A stretch of DNA of 61,462 nt from an uncultured Acetatifactor sp. (GCA_910584235.1 CAJTZD010000021.1:1-61462); one strand, 5' to 3'. Positions 1 through 8,439 are shown, numbered from the stretch's first letter. Made by a program: numbers and translations. Notes: a model not told the origin generated them from the letters alone.

Positions 1-1
1 T

Positions 2-139
2 TTTTATGAAGAACTTGTTGATGAAGATAATGTGGAGGGCAAAGAAAAATATACACTGAATGGAACGGAAATATCTTATGATGAATATTTTGAGTTATGC
101 AGTAAGATTTTTGCAACTGAAGTAACTACAACTAAATGA
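2..139 (+). CDS. C-terminal fragment of an unidentified protein (cut by window edge)
   Basis: An open frame enters from the left edge and ends at TGA 137-139, giving 45 residues that start FYEELVDEDN and end EVTTTK. The segment is acidic, and the stretch YTLNGTEISYDEYFEL resembles the C-terminal tail of clostridial secreted or lipoprotein-like hypotheticals, but that is only an impression. The gene start and most of the protein lie outside the window, so no function can be given. It is AT-rich like the genes that follow. Confidence 0.5.
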   Translation, partial: FYEELVDEDNVEGKEKYTLNGTEISYDEYFELCSKIFATEVTTTK

Positions 140-294
140 CAACTTTGCAGCAGGAGCAGTTGAAAACTGAAGGCAGGATTGTGGGCCGGGAACAAAGAGA
201 AGCGGAGAAACAACGGCAGTTTGAACCGAAACAGCAGAAAAGGAAAGAAAAGCAATTGCACTGGATTTGTAATCGGAAAGTGAGGAAAGTGGAA

Positions 295-504
295 ATGCCA
301 TATATTACGGTCGAAAGTGGAGCGTTATCAGACGAGCAAAAAGAGCTGCTGATTAAGCGATTGACAGAAGTTTCTTCTGAGATTATGAAAGTACCGCAGG
401 AGTTTTTTGTTACCACAATTAAAGAGGTATCTGATAAAAATTTCGGTATAGGTGGCAAAACGATTGATGTAGTCAAGGAAGAATATATAAAGAAACATCA
501 ATAG
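295..504 (+). CDS. 4-oxalocrotonate tautomerase family protein
   Basis: A 69-residue protein beginning MPYITVESG. Members of the 4-oxalocrotonate tautomerase superfamily use the proline after the removed initiator Met as catalytic base, and that Pro2 is present. The usual length is about 60-75 residues, which fits. The open frame extends upstream to 136, but that extension is a lysine/glutamine-rich stretch unlike the family. The ATG at 295 has AGGAAAG upstream and puts the catalytic proline in its required place, so it is the start chosen here. The family catalyses keto-enol tautomerisations; the substrate cannot be predicted. It sits between a truncated gene and a phage-defence gene, with no obvious operon partner. 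Confidence 0.85.
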   Translation: MPYITVESGALSDEQKELLIKRLTEVSSEIMKVPQEFFVTTIKEVSDKNFGIGGKTIDVVKEEYIKKHQ

Positions 505-593
505 TTTACGGTATGTGAAATGAGAGGAATTGAGTATTATGAATGACCAAACGCAGGAAATGATTTTTTTATCTATAGAAAAGAGGGCTTATA

Positions 594-2342
594 ATGTACA
601 GTAAGATTTTATCGGAATTAGGCCAAAATTATTATAAAGAGAATTTTTCAAACGATGGCCAGCGCTTTGTAGCTTGGTATCTTCGTAACATCCACAATCT
701 CGATACATTTGAGACAAAAGACTGCATTACGGATGGGGCGGGAGATAAACAAATCGACGCTGTTTACATTGACAACCAAGCATGCACAATTTACATAATT
801 CAAGGAAAATTTTACGGTGGGGACACCGTAGATGCGGAGCCTCTGCGGGAAGTTCTTTCTTCATGGATTCAAATTCAGAATTTGGCGCACCTCCAAGAGG
901 GTGCAAATCACAATCTGCAAGTTAAAATTAGTGAAATTGCAACAGCTCTCGAAGATGATTATGAAGTCTGTTTTGAACTGATTATGACATCGGCTTTAAC
1001 AGACTCTGCGAAGCATGACCTCGAAGTATTCCAAAAGAATTTATCGGATAACGAAGCTATATCAGCAAATCTTATTGTGGTAGACAATGAAACGCTGAAA
1101 TTCAAATACGATGAAGCGATAAATAGAAGCCGTCCTTATATTAACCACGAGTTTAACCTTGAAGCTGGAAAGTATATGGAGCTAACAATTGACGAGACAA
1201 AAGCAGTTATTGTTGCACTTCCATTAAGAGATTGTATTAAGATTCCTGGAATTAAAGATGGTAGTTTGTTCAGAAAAAATGTGCGTCAATCGTTGGGAAC
1301 AAGCAATAAAGTCAACAAGGGAATTGCGCGAACAATAAAGAATAATGCTGGTGATTTCTTCTTCCTGCATAATGGAATTACGGCAATCTGTTCTCAAATG
1401 TCAATTCACGAAGGAATTCTCTCTGTTAAAGAGTTGAATGTTGTAAATGGATGTCAGTCGTTAAGTACTATATTTAGTTATAGTGAATTAGCCAAAAAGG
1501 CTGATAATGCATACATTATGTTCCGATTTTATGAAATCAGCAACGCAGAAAGAGCTGACAACATTAGTACCTCAACGAATAGTCAAAGTGCAGTTAAGGC
1601 TCGTGATCTGCGGAGCAATGATAAAGCAGTTCTGGCAATGAAGAAGGCGTACGAGCAGTTTTACCCTGATGGTTACTTTGTGACTAAGCGCGGTGAAAAA
1701 GTTGATAATGTTAGGTACAATACAGCTCATTTAGTAAATTTAACCGACCTTGGAAAGCAACTGATAGCATGGCATTCTCAAAGACCGAACCTTTCTTATG
1801 GCGAAACAAAAATTTTTGATAAATACTTTGATCAGTTGTTTCGCCGCGAATATTCACCTGAGAATGTACAGGCATTGAATGTGCTATTCCGTACATTGTA
1901 TGCAAAGTGGGATAAAGATAATCCAATGGGGTTAAATGAAGCGTTGCTGGCTATGAAAGCTTATGCACCTTACCATCAATTGTATGGAATCTCAGTAATC
2001 TTTTGCGAAATTAATAAGATGAATGATTCCGTCCCGAATCCATCTATGGTATTGCAAAAATTGAATGATGCGGAATTGCTGGATACAGTTGTCGAAACAG
2101 CTGGTAGCTGCTTAAACATGGCATTGGAAACGGCATCTTCAGAGGCAGCCGATAATGGCAAAATGTTTGTGCCGCAAAACTGGATAAAATCAAAAACATC
2201 CTTAAAGGATTTGCGGACAGCTATTAAGCAGTATCTGGCATCCTTAAAAATGATGCCAGGAGGGAAACAAGTTTTGGATCAGCTAAACTCTAATCTGGAG
2301 ATGCGTAAAGAAGATTTTGATTCCAGATGGACGGCTGATTAA
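594..2342 (+). CDS. AIPR family protein (abortive-infection phage resistance)
   Basis: A 582-residue protein with the hallmarks of the AIPR family (named for abortive infection phage resistance). The N-terminal part looks like a PD-(D/E)XK nuclease fold: GAGDKQIDA around residues 48-56 gives Asp51/Asp55, and IIQGKF gives Gln70 and Lys72. The AIPR core follows with FFLHNGITAIC (about 256-266) and NVVNGCQSLST (about 282-292). AGAGGG lies ahead of the ATG. Known homologues occur in phage-defence loci, sometimes beside restriction-modification or BREX-like genes; no methylase is visible here, so it would be a stand-alone gene. It is visibly AT-richer than the bulk of the window, which suggests recent transfer. 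The nuclease activity is inferred from motifs only. Confidence 0.85.
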   Translation: MYSKILSELGQNYYKENFSNDGQRFVAWYLRNIHNLDTFETKDCITDGAGDKQIDAVYIDNQACTIYIIQGKFYGGDTVDAEPLREVLSSWIQIQNLAHLQEGANHNLQVKISEIATALEDDYEVCFELIMTSALTDSAKHDLEVFQKNLSDNEAISANLIVVDNETLKFKYDEAINRSRPYINHEFNLEAGKYMELTIDETKAVIVALPLRDCIKIPGIKDGSLFRKNVRQSLGTSNKVNKGIARTIKNNAGDFFFLHNGITAICSQMSIHEGILSVKELNVVNGCQSLSTIFSYSELAKKADNAYIMFRFYEISNAERADNISTSTNSQSAVKARDLRSNDKAVLAMKKAYEQFYPDGYFVTKRGEKVDNVRYNTAHLVNLTDLGKQLIAWHSQRPNLSYGETKIFDKYFDQLFRREYSPENVQALNVLFRTLYAKWDKDNPMGLNEALLAMKAYAPYHQLYGISVIFCEINKMNDSVPNPSMVLQKLNDAELLDTVVETAGSCLNMALETASSEAADNGKMFVPQNWIKSKTSLKDLRTAIKQYLASLKMMPGGKQVLDQLNSNLEMRKEDFDSRWTAD

Positions 2343-2448
2343 AGAGCGTTCGAGTAGTGTAACATTTCAAAAATGAGTTGCCAAATTGCGTGTATATGCA
2401 TAGAAAATAAACAAATGCAGGTCATAACGATGGCGTTATTTTATATAG

Positions 2449-2577
2449 CAGGCAGTCCATAAGATTGCTTGCTGCGGTTATGCCGAATTCGGTATAATCG
2501 GAGCAGGCTCTCCGTGTGTGGGGAAAACAACGGTGACACAGAAATTATATCCGCCTGTCTGTGGAGTGGATGAATAG
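2449..2577 (+). pseudogene. Possible P-loop NTPase remnant
   Basis: Within the gap between the AIPR and DUF5655 genes, one frame is open from the TAG at 2446 to a TAG at 2575-2577. It reads IIGAGSPCVGKTTVTQKLY near its end. GAGSPCVGKTT fits a Walker A motif (GxxxxGKT) followed by a helix, as in small kinases or AAA-type ATPases. No ATG or strong ribosome binding site precedes it, and the frame stops about 12 residues after the P-loop. The simplest reading is the surviving start of a decayed ATPase gene. A chance match cannot be excluded. Confidence 0.3.
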
Positions 2578-2629
2578 ATTGCAGCGAGGAATGTTAAGTA
2601 AGATTTCTTCATTTATAGAGGGGCAGAGA

Positions 2630-3010
2630 ATGGATCAGGATGTGTTATATTTTTTTGACGGAAAGCCGGAAGAACTGCTGCTGTATGAGGCTTTTGAAGA
2701 AAAAGTTTTTTCAGAGGTGGACGGCGTAAAGGTCAAAGTGCAGAAAACGCAGATCGCTTTTTCCAACAGATATCATTTTGCTTTCGTTTCTTTCCTGCCG
2801 GTGCGGAAAGCGAAAGAACGGCCGGAGAGTTATATTGTGGTGACTTTCGGGCTGGGATACCGTTTGGAGTCCCCGCGCATAGATGCGGCGGTGGAGCCGT
2901 ATCCCGGACGTTTTACCCACCATGTCCTGGTCTCCGGGACAGAGGAGATTGACGATGAACTGATGGGATGGGTGAAAGAGGCGGCTGCCTTTTCAGCCGG
3001 CAAGCGCTGA
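2630..3010 (+). CDS. DUF5655-like protein
   Basis: A 126-residue soluble protein starting MDQDVLYFFDGKPEEL. It resembles the DUF5655 family, whose members share an FF-G-E-ALY start, a KTQI-F segment (here VQKTQIAFSNRYHFAF), a GLG-R-SPRI segment (here GLGYRLESPRI) and a WTHH/FTHHV segment with trailing acidic residues. The open frame reaches back to a GTG at 2561, but ATG 2630 has AGAGGGG placed about six bases upstream and matches the family start, so it is preferred. The function of the family is unknown. It stands alone between an AT-rich defence gene and an S66 peptidase gene. Confidence 0.65.
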   Translation: MDQDVLYFFDGKPEELLLYEAFEEKVFSEVDGVKVKVQKTQIAFSNRYHFAFVSFLPVRKAKERPESYIVVTFGLGYRLESPRIDAAVEPYPGRFTHHVLVSGTEEIDDELMGWVKEAAAFSAGKR

Positions 3011-3085
3011 GTGGAATCGCTTGCTGAAAATGCAAACTTTTTAGAGTTTGGATATTCGTATAACGGACATTAGAGGAGACGGACT

Positions 3086-4105
3086 ATGTATAAATTAGAG
3101 GTGCCCAAGGCGTTAAAAAGGGGTGATACGATTGCTTTGATATCCATTTCCGGCGGCAGAGCAGGTGACGAGGATATGTTTTATAGATATGAAATAGGCA
3201 AAAGGCGGTTGGAGGAAATATGGGGCCTCCATGTTATCCCGGCGCCCAACGCATTAGCGGGAAGTAATTTTTTATATGAACATCCAGAGGCGCGAGCTGA
3301 AGATTTGATGTGGGCGATGCAGGATAAAGAGATAAATGGAATTATTTGTATGATGGGCGGTGATGATTCTTACAGAGTGCTTCCATACATAGACATAAAT
3401 GTAATAAAAAAGAATCCAAAGGTATTTATGGGATATTCAGATATTACTTCATGGATGGCGGTCTTTGCAAAAGCCGGCATAAGAGCTTACTATGGTCCTA
3501 ATTTATTAACGCCTATCGCCCAACCGGTGGCATTAGATAAGTATACAAAAGAAGCGATAACAAAATGTTTATTTTCGACTGAAATGATTGGTGATGTATC
3601 AGCTTGTCCAGAATACACAAGTATTGAATGGCGAAATGTTGGCAAAAATGAAATCAAGTGGGTATCCAATACTGGTTATAGATTAGTGCAAGGAAGCGGA
3701 GTTGTACAAGGAAGAATTTTCGGGGGATGTGGAGGACCATTGCGGCAGATTATGGGAACGGAATTTTTCCCAAGCCAAGAGTTTTTTAAGGATTGTATTA
3801 TCATGTTAGAGACCGGCTCGCCGTATGGAAGTGCTTTGGCGGGGCTGCATGAACTTCGGGCATTGGATGCGGCAGGAATGTTTAGACATGCGGCAGGATT
3901 AATCATTGGTCAATTAAGCGAGGAAGAAGAAAACATGCTGGTTAAGTTTTTGAAGTATGAAGCATGTCGAGAAGATATTCCGGTATTATCAAATGTTGAT
4001 TTTGTGCATAGAACCCCCATGACGGTTATTCCGATGGGGGCAATGGCAGAGATTGATTGTAGCCGCGTAACATTCAGGATTATGGAGTCGGGAGTAGTTG
4101 AATAG
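3086..4105 (+). CDS. S66 peptidase family (LD-carboxypeptidase / MccF-like)
   Basis: A 339-residue cytosolic serine peptidase of family S66, of normal length. The triad expected for the family is visible: Ser118 in the nucleophile elbow GYSDIT, Glu242 in MLETGSPYG and His308 in NVDFVHRTPM. The N-terminal LKRGDTIALISISG and the MMGGDDSYRVLPYID block are typical of MccF/LdcA. Family members either trim tetrapeptides during peptidoglycan recycling (LdcA) or cleave microcin C-type aminoacyl-nucleotides to give immunity (MccF). The clostridial MccF-like branch seems closer, but no microcin genes are nearby. It is AT-rich like the AIPR gene upstream, with ribosome binding site GAGGAGA and its own gap of 75 bases. 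Confidence 0.9.
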   Translation: MYKLEVPKALKRGDTIALISISGGRAGDEDMFYRYEIGKRRLEEIWGLHVIPAPNALAGSNFLYEHPEARAEDLMWAMQDKEINGIICMMGGDDSYRVLPYIDINVIKKNPKVFMGYSDITSWMAVFAKAGIRAYYGPNLLTPIAQPVALDKYTKEAITKCLFSTEMIGDVSACPEYTSIEWRNVGKNEIKWVSNTGYRLVQGSGVVQGRIFGGCGGPLRQIMGTEFFPSQEFFKDCIIMLETGSPYGSALAGLHELRALDAAGMFRHAAGLIIGQLSEEEENMLVKFLKYEACREDIPVLSNVDFVHRTPMTVIPMGAMAEIDCSRVTFRIMESGVVE

Positions 4106-4164
4106 ACAAAGGAATGATTTGGCGGATATTCAAGACGAAAGCTTTATTTTTTAGGAGAGGCAAT

Positions 4165-4224
4165 ATGAATAACCTGCGAAAATTTTTGTGCAGGTCTAGG
4201 GCGTACTTCCGGTATACTGGGTGA
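4165..4224 (+). CDS. Possible 19-residue small ORF
   Basis: The sequence AGGAGAGG followed by CAAT and ATG 4165 is a strong ribosome binding site. The reading frame encodes MNNLRKFLCRSRAYFRYTG and stops at TGA 4222-4224, a few bases before the DUF1905 gene. The peptide is basic and matches nothing I recognise. It could be a leader peptide coupled to the DUF1905/DUF2200 pair, or the stub of a deleted gene that kept its start. Only the start signal supports it. Confidence 0.25.
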   Translation: MNNLRKFLCRSRAYFRYTG

Positions 4225-4248
4225 AACGGATTGGATGAGGTGCAGATA

Positions 4249-4545
4249 TTGAACAGCAGAGTGTATGAGTATGAGTCCCTGCTTTATGAAGCGGGGGAGA
4301 CAGGGGGCGCTTACGTCATTTTTCCCTATGATGTCAGGAAAGAGTTTGGGAGGGGAAGGGTAAAAGTACACGCCACCTTTGACGGGGAGCCTTATGATGG
4401 AAGTGTTGTAAATATGGGGGTAAAGAACGCTGACGGGAGTGTGTGTTATATAATCGGCGTGCGCAAGGATATCCGTTCCCGGATAGGGAAGCGGCCGGGA
4501 GACAAGATCCTGGTGACGGTCAGGGAACGGGCTCAGGAGGTGTAG
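4249..4545 (+). CDS. DUF1905 domain protein
   Basis: A small beta-barrel-type protein of about 98 residues matching DUF1905: GGAYVIFPYDVRKEFGRGRV followed by KVHATFDGEPYDGSVVNMG and a final RSRIGKRPGDKILVTV. The role of the family is unknown. No ATG is available. A TTG at 4231 lacks a good ribosome binding site, whereas TTG 4249 has GAGGTG six bases upstream and is preferred; the true start may differ by a few codons. The stop lies three bases before the DUF2200 gene, so the two are almost certainly co-transcribed and translationally coupled through GCTCAGGAGG at the end of this gene. Confidence 0.8.
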   Translation: MNSRVYEYESLLYEAGETGGAYVIFPYDVRKEFGRGRVKVHATFDGEPYDGSVVNMGVKNADGSVCYIIGVRKDIRSRIGKRPGDKILVTVRERAQEV

Positions 4546-4548
4546 CTT

Positions 4549-4899
4549 ATGAAAAATGAGAAGATATATCAGATGGATTTTTCAAAGGTTTATCATCTGC
4601 TTGTCAATAAGGCGGAGAGAAAGGGGCGGACAAGGCAGGAAGTTGACGAAGTGATCCGCTGGCTTACAGGGTACAGCCAGCCGGAGTTGGAGGGGATGCT
4701 GGAAAGGCCAATGCCTTATGGGGATTTCTTCCGGGACGCCCCAAAACCCAATGAAAACAGGCGGCTGATTAAAGGCGTGGTCTGCGGTGTCAGGGTGGAA
4801 GAGATTGAAGAGCCTTTGATGCGGGAGATCCGCTATCTGGATAAGCTGGTTGACGAGCTTGCCAGGGGGAAAGCCATGGATAAGATACTGCGTAAATAA
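4549..4899 (+). CDS. DUF2200 domain protein
   Basis: A 116-residue protein that follows the DUF2200 pattern along its whole length: KIYQMDFSKVYHLLVNKAER, KGRTRQEVDEVIRWLTGYS, FFRDAPKPNENRRLIKG, VVCGVRVEEIEEPLMREIRY and LDKLVDELARGKAMDKILRK. The molecular function is unknown. In other Firmicutes these genes are found singly or near other small DUF genes. It begins three bases after the DUF1905 stop behind AGGAGG, so the two form a short operon. No membrane segment or signal peptide is present. Confidence 0.9.
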   Translation: MKNEKIYQMDFSKVYHLLVNKAERKGRTRQEVDEVIRWLTGYSQPELEGMLERPMPYGDFFRDAPKPNENRRLIKGVVCGVRVEEIEEPLMREIRYLDKLVDELARGKAMDKILRK

Positions 4900-4993
4900 A
4901 TAAGCGGCACACGGGGTTAAACTGAGGGTGGGAGGGATAATCGTGTCAAAAGTTTTACGATAAGGTACAAAATATACTTTTGGAGGGACATGC

Positions 4994-5062
4994 ATGAATC
5001 AATGGGTAAACGTAACAGATACTTTTTCTGAGTCGCAAAGGCACTGCAACCGGGGCCGGTGA
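4994..5062 (+). CDS. Possible 22-residue small ORF ahead of a terminator
   Basis: TGGAGGG at 4981-4987 sits six bases before ATG 4994, ideal spacing. The frame encodes MNQWVNVTDTFSESQRHCNR plus GR and stops at 5062, 26 bases before a clear intrinsic terminator. A second ATG at 4990 in another frame would give a 13-residue peptide but is too close to the ribosome binding site. The layout (start signal, tiny ORF, terminator) looks like a small-peptide gene or a deletion remnant. No family is recognised. Confidence 0.25.
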   Translation: MNQWVNVTDTFSESQRHCNRGR

Positions 5063-5087
5063 TAAACAGACAGTGAAACAGATTTAT

Positions 5088-5129
5088 AGCTGCCGCATGA
5101 AGATACAGAGGGAATGCGGCAGCTTTTTT
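5088..5129 (+). terminator. Rho-independent terminator
   Basis: Perfect 11-bp arms AGCTGCCGCAT (5088-5098) and ATGCGGCAGCT (5114-5124) are followed directly by a run of T to 5129. It would end transcription from the DUF1905/DUF2200 pair and the small ORF before it. Confidence 0.9.
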
Positions 5130-5154
5130 GGTGCCGATGAATTTGTAAAAATTC

Positions 5155-5183
5155 TTGATTTTTTCCTTATAATCCCTTATAAT
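5155..5183 (+). promoter_or_regulatory. Sigma-A promoter for the 5243 gene
   Basis: TTGATT (5155-5160), a 17-base spacer and a perfect TATAAT (5178-5183). The first gene start, ATG 5243, is 60 bases downstream behind AAGGAGG. It probably drives the two unrecognised genes at 5243 and 5655. Confidence 0.8.
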
Positions 5184-5242
5184 GACTAATATAGCGTAAT
5201 AGCGCATGCGATATACAGACAGGTAAGGGAAAAGGAGGCAGC

Positions 5243-5617
5243 ATGAAAAGGAAAGAATTCAAAGAGAAATTGTTCCTGGCATTGGATGAGGATGTGGACG
5301 GCATCTCATATGATGAGAAGATGATGCTGGTACATAGCCTGCTTGTGGAGTATGAAAAGGAGAATGAGGAAAAAAGAGACACTACAAACAAAGGAGAAAA
5401 GTGGACTGACGAAGAATTGAAAATCATATTAATGGATGCGCCCACGAAAGAAAATTGCGTAAAGTATGCCAGGCTGTTTAAACGGGGATACGGAAGCATT
5501 GAGCAGATCTACAGATGGTCCGTAACCGCATGGACAGACATGGACGACGAGCGGAAAGAGCACAGTTTTGTACAACAGATCAAAAAAGTCGCAAAAGAAA
5601 TAGGAATCAGGGGATAA
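5243..5617 (+). CDS. Unrecognised protein with tryptophan-rich Myb/SANT-like segment
   Basis: A 124-residue charged soluble protein with an excellent ribosome binding site (AAGGAGGCAGC). The N-terminal 45 residues are acidic and helical. Then comes KWTDEELKIILMDAPTKENC and YARLFKRGYGSIEQIYRW, which looks like a short helical DNA-binding segment with the tryptophan spacing of Myb/SANT or homeodomain-like folds. I recall similar segments in clostridial proteins near restriction or helicase genes but cannot name a family. It is the first gene after the 5155-5183 promoter and lies 37 bases ahead of the next gene, so the two are probably co-transcribed. Confidence 0.7.
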   Translation: MKRKEFKEKLFLALDEDVDGISYDEKMMLVHSLLVEYEKENEEKRDTTNKGEKWTDEELKIILMDAPTKENCVKYARLFKRGYGSIEQIYRWSVTAWTDMDDERKEHSFVQQIKKVAKEIGIRG

Positions 5618-5654
5618 GGCATAAAGTTATAAGATTAGGACTGGGAGGATGGAT

Positions 5655-6161
5655 ATGATTACATTAGACTACAGAACTAATAATCCTCGGTGGGGGACTT
5701 CCGGAATGGCGTACGCTTCATGGGAGAGATTCGCGTTTGCACTGGGGTATCTGGCAAATGAGGCGCACTATAGAAACAAGAACGACAGAGGATTGATTGA
5801 GCTGCATTTTGAGAGCAATGACGTCCAGGGGGCCTGGGGAAAAGAGGGCCGGATCCAGTACTACGGAAAAGAAAACTATCTTGCCTTAAGGCTTGCGGAC
5901 TGGTATTATACAAAAAGCGCGGGAAACGGCAGCATAACATGCCGCATGAATTCCAACGATTATATGTACTCTTTGGTGCATGATTTTGGCTTCGAAGAAA
6001 AAAGATACAGGGGATATACCACTGCGGATATTTTCCCCCCGTCTTCAGAGCCCTACAGGCATGTCTGGACAGTCCTGAAAAATCACCTGAGGAAAAACGG
6101 CCGGGACGATTTGGGAATCGAAAATATATTCAGATATTATACAGACGGCTGGAATGAATAA
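5655..6161 (+). CDS. Unrecognised 168-residue protein
   Basis: An aromatic-rich soluble protein (many Tyr/Trp), starting MITLDYRTNNPRWGTSG. The ATG at 5649 directly abuts GGGAGG, so the ATG at 5655, six bases from that ribosome binding site, is the likelier start. There is no signal peptide, membrane segment or motif I can name. Charged and aromatic blocks such as GRIQYYGKENYLALRLADWY and the C-terminal NIFRYYTDGWNE suggest a folded domain. It follows the Myb-like gene closely, and both are the last genes of the AT-richer accessory segment. No function is proposed. Confidence 0.65.
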   Translation: MITLDYRTNNPRWGTSGMAYASWERFAFALGYLANEAHYRNKNDRGLIELHFESNDVQGAWGKEGRIQYYGKENYLALRLADWYYTKSAGNGSITCRMNSNDYMYSLVHDFGFEEKRYRGYTTADIFPPSSEPYRHVWTVLKNHLRKNGRDDLGIENIFRYYTDGWNE

Positions 6162-6333
6162 TATGGGACTATGCCCGGGCCGGAAGAGGAATACCCGGGA
6201 GGGAAGCGGGCGTGGATAATCCATAGAATGGCGGGAAGACCGGGAGATGGGAAGACACCGATAACTATGGCAAGACGTCAGGAGAAAGGAGAGCGGTGCC
6301 GCTTGTCCGCAAAGCGGCATTGCAGGAGAGCAT

Positions 6334-8439
6334 ATGGCTGAATGGATATGGCTTGACCCGGAGGGATACCCCGAATTACAGAAGACGGCGGCGTGTCGTT
6401 TTGACCGGAAAGATAGGGGATACCGGTATGGCATGGCAGAGTTTCGCAGGAAATACAGCTTCGGGAAAGCGGCGCAGCGGATCCGGATTCGCGTATTCGG
6501 CGACACCGCGTTCAGACTCTGGGTGAACGGAGCGTTCGCAGGGCAGGGGCCGGTGGCGGCGGGAGGAGATTTCCTCTGCAAGCGTCCTATGCCGAAACAG
6601 TATTACAATCAATACGAAATAACGGATATAGGAGAGGAAGCAGACTTTTTTGCCCAGGTGCAGCTCTCTCCGGTGGCGCTGACGGATTACTCCTGCGGAC
6701 ACGGAGGCTTCTGGATAGATGCGGAAGTGCTCTGCCAGGACGGTACCAGGATAAGTCTGGGCACGGATACAAGCTGGGAGGCAAGGGTAAACGGAGCTTA
6801 TGTGCGGCCCTTTCTGTATGACGGCCGCATAGAGCCGGGCCGCTGGCAGGCCGCTGTTCTGACGGAAGAAATCTGGAATCTGCAGAAGCCGCCGATTCCC
6901 ATGCTGTGGGAGGAAACGGTGGAGCCGGCGGAGGGAAGTATCCGGGAGACTGCCCCGCTTGCCACGGAAGAGTACACCATATATTTTGACAGGATCTACT
7001 CCGGATATCTGTGGCTGGATATCCAAGGCGCCTGCGATATCACGGTGGAATGCTTTGAGCGGGAGGCTGGAGGCGGAGACAAGGAGCAGATCATCACGGA
7101 CGGCGACCTGCAATATCGCAGCATGCAGATGCACAGCATCGGCGGATACAAGATTACAGTGACCAATCCGGGGGAGACTCCGGTGCGGATTCGCCCGGCC
7201 CTTGTATTTACCTGCTATCCCATAGGGCAAAGCGGCAGCTTTGAGACCAGCGATGCCATGTTGAACAAAGTTTATGAGGTATGTAAATGGACTCTGCAGA
7301 TCTGCAGGCAGACCCTGCACCTGGACAGTCCGAAGCATCAGGAGCCCCTTGCCTGCACGGGAGATTATTACATAGAGAGCCTGATGACCGCGTTTACGTT
7401 CGGGGATATGCGCCTGGCCGCTTTTGACGTGCTGCGTACAGCAGACTGGCTGAAAGAGAACAAGGGCGTCATGTTCCATACCAGCTATAGTCTGATCTGG
7501 GTGCAGATGCTCTATGACGTTTATCTGTATACGGGAGATACAAAGCTGCTGTGCGGGACCAAAGAAGCGCTGGACATCCTGTTGGAGAGATTCGCATCTT
7601 ACCTGGGGGATAACGGCGTGCTGGAGCATGCGCCCAACTATATGTTTGTGGACTGGACTGTGATTGAGGGATATTCCATGCACCATCCGCCTAAGGCTCT
7701 GGGGCAGACCTGCCTGAACGCTTTCTACTACAACGCCCTGCGGACAGCGGTGAAAATCTGCCGGGAAATGGGGGACGAGACCGGAGAGAGACGCTATGAA
7801 GAACGGGGACGCTGTCTGAAGACAGCTTTCGGCCGGGCTTTTTATGACAAAGAAAAGGAGCTTTATTTTGACGGCCTGCCTACGCCGGGAGAAGTAAATG
7901 CGGACCAGCCGGAGAACATAGCGGTGCGCCATTTTTCCGCCTATGGAAATACGCTGGCTGTGCTGTACGATCTGTGCGAAGCGGATCAAAGGCCGCGGCT
8001 CATGAAGTGGGTACTGGAAAGAGAGGGATTCCCTGACGTGCAGCCCTATTTCATGCATTTTGTCCTGGAGGCCGTGCATCACGCGGGACTGTTCGGAACC
8101 TATGGAATGAAGCTGCTCTCCCTCTGGAAAGACGTGGCTGCGGAATGCGAAAAAGGATTAAAGGAGGGGTGGTTTGCGCCGGAGGAGGGGTACGGCTTCG
8201 ACTACAGCCACGCCTGGGGCGGCACGCCGGCCTATCAGCTTCCCTGCCGGATGCTTGGCTTTGAAATGAAAAAGCCGGGATTCCGGGAAATTTCTCTGGA
8301 ACCCAATTTATACGGACTGGACCATGCGAAGATAGTCATGCCCACGCCTTACGGGGACATCCGCTGCATCATGGAACAGGGAAAGGAGCCAGTGGTGGAA
8401 GTGCCGGAGGGCATAGGTTACACCGTCCTTTTATCATAA
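6334..8439 (+). CDS. Alpha-L-rhamnosidase-like glycoside hydrolase (GH78-type)
   Basis: A 701-residue intracellular protein with the GH78 layout. An N-terminal beta-sandwich (about 1-300) contains a carbohydrate-binding-like FRLWVNGAFAGQGP. A catalytic alpha/alpha barrel (about 310-620) includes LDSPKHQEPLACTGDYYIES, FVDWTVIEGYSMHH and a C-terminal FDYSHAWGGTPAYQLPCRML. A final beta domain ends IRCIMEQGKEPVVEV. The Trp-Gly-Gly-x-x near the barrel end is typical of rhamnosidases. There is no signal peptide, so imported oligosaccharides are the likely substrate. AGGAGAG precedes the ATG. It links functionally with rhaM at 44 kb and the Lpl-type importer at 31 kb. It is at the short end of the family, and linkage specificity cannot be told. 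Confidence 0.8.
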   Translation: MAEWIWLDPEGYPELQKTAACRFDRKDRGYRYGMAEFRRKYSFGKAAQRIRIRVFGDTAFRLWVNGAFAGQGPVAAGGDFLCKRPMPKQYYNQYEITDIGEEADFFAQVQLSPVALTDYSCGHGGFWIDAEVLCQDGTRISLGTDTSWEARVNGAYVRPFLYDGRIEPGRWQAAVLTEEIWNLQKPPIPMLWEETVEPAEGSIRETAPLATEEYTIYFDRIYSGYLWLDIQGACDITVECFEREAGGGDKEQIITDGDLQYRSMQMHSIGGYKITVTNPGETPVRIRPALVFTCYPIGQSGSFETSDAMLNKVYEVCKWTLQICRQTLHLDSPKHQEPLACTGDYYIESLMTAFTFGDMRLAAFDVLRTADWLKENKGVMFHTSYSLIWVQMLYDVYLYTGDTKLLCGTKEALDILLERFASYLGDNGVLEHAPNYMFVDWTVIEGYSMHHPPKALGQTCLNAFYYNALRTAVKICREMGDETGERRYEERGRCLKTAFGRAFYDKEKELYFDGLPTPGEVNADQPENIAVRHFSAYGNTLAVLYDLCEADQRPRLMKWVLEREGFPDVQPYFMHFVLEAVHHAGLFGTYGMKLLSLWKDVAAECEKGLKEGWFAPEEGYGFDYSHAWGGTPAYQLPCRMLGFEMKKPGFREISLEPNLYGLDHAKIVMPTPYGDIRCIMEQGKEPVVEVPEGIGYTVLLS

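Noticed and set aside
136..294. N-terminal extension of the tautomerase gene
   Set aside because: It would bury the catalytic proline, which must be at the processed N-terminus; ATG 295 has its own ribosome binding site.
6376..8082. Long minus-strand ORF of 568 residues
   Set aside because: It lies wholly opposite the GH78 gene, has Pro/His/Arg/Gln-rich composition typical of an antisense frame and no recognisable domain.
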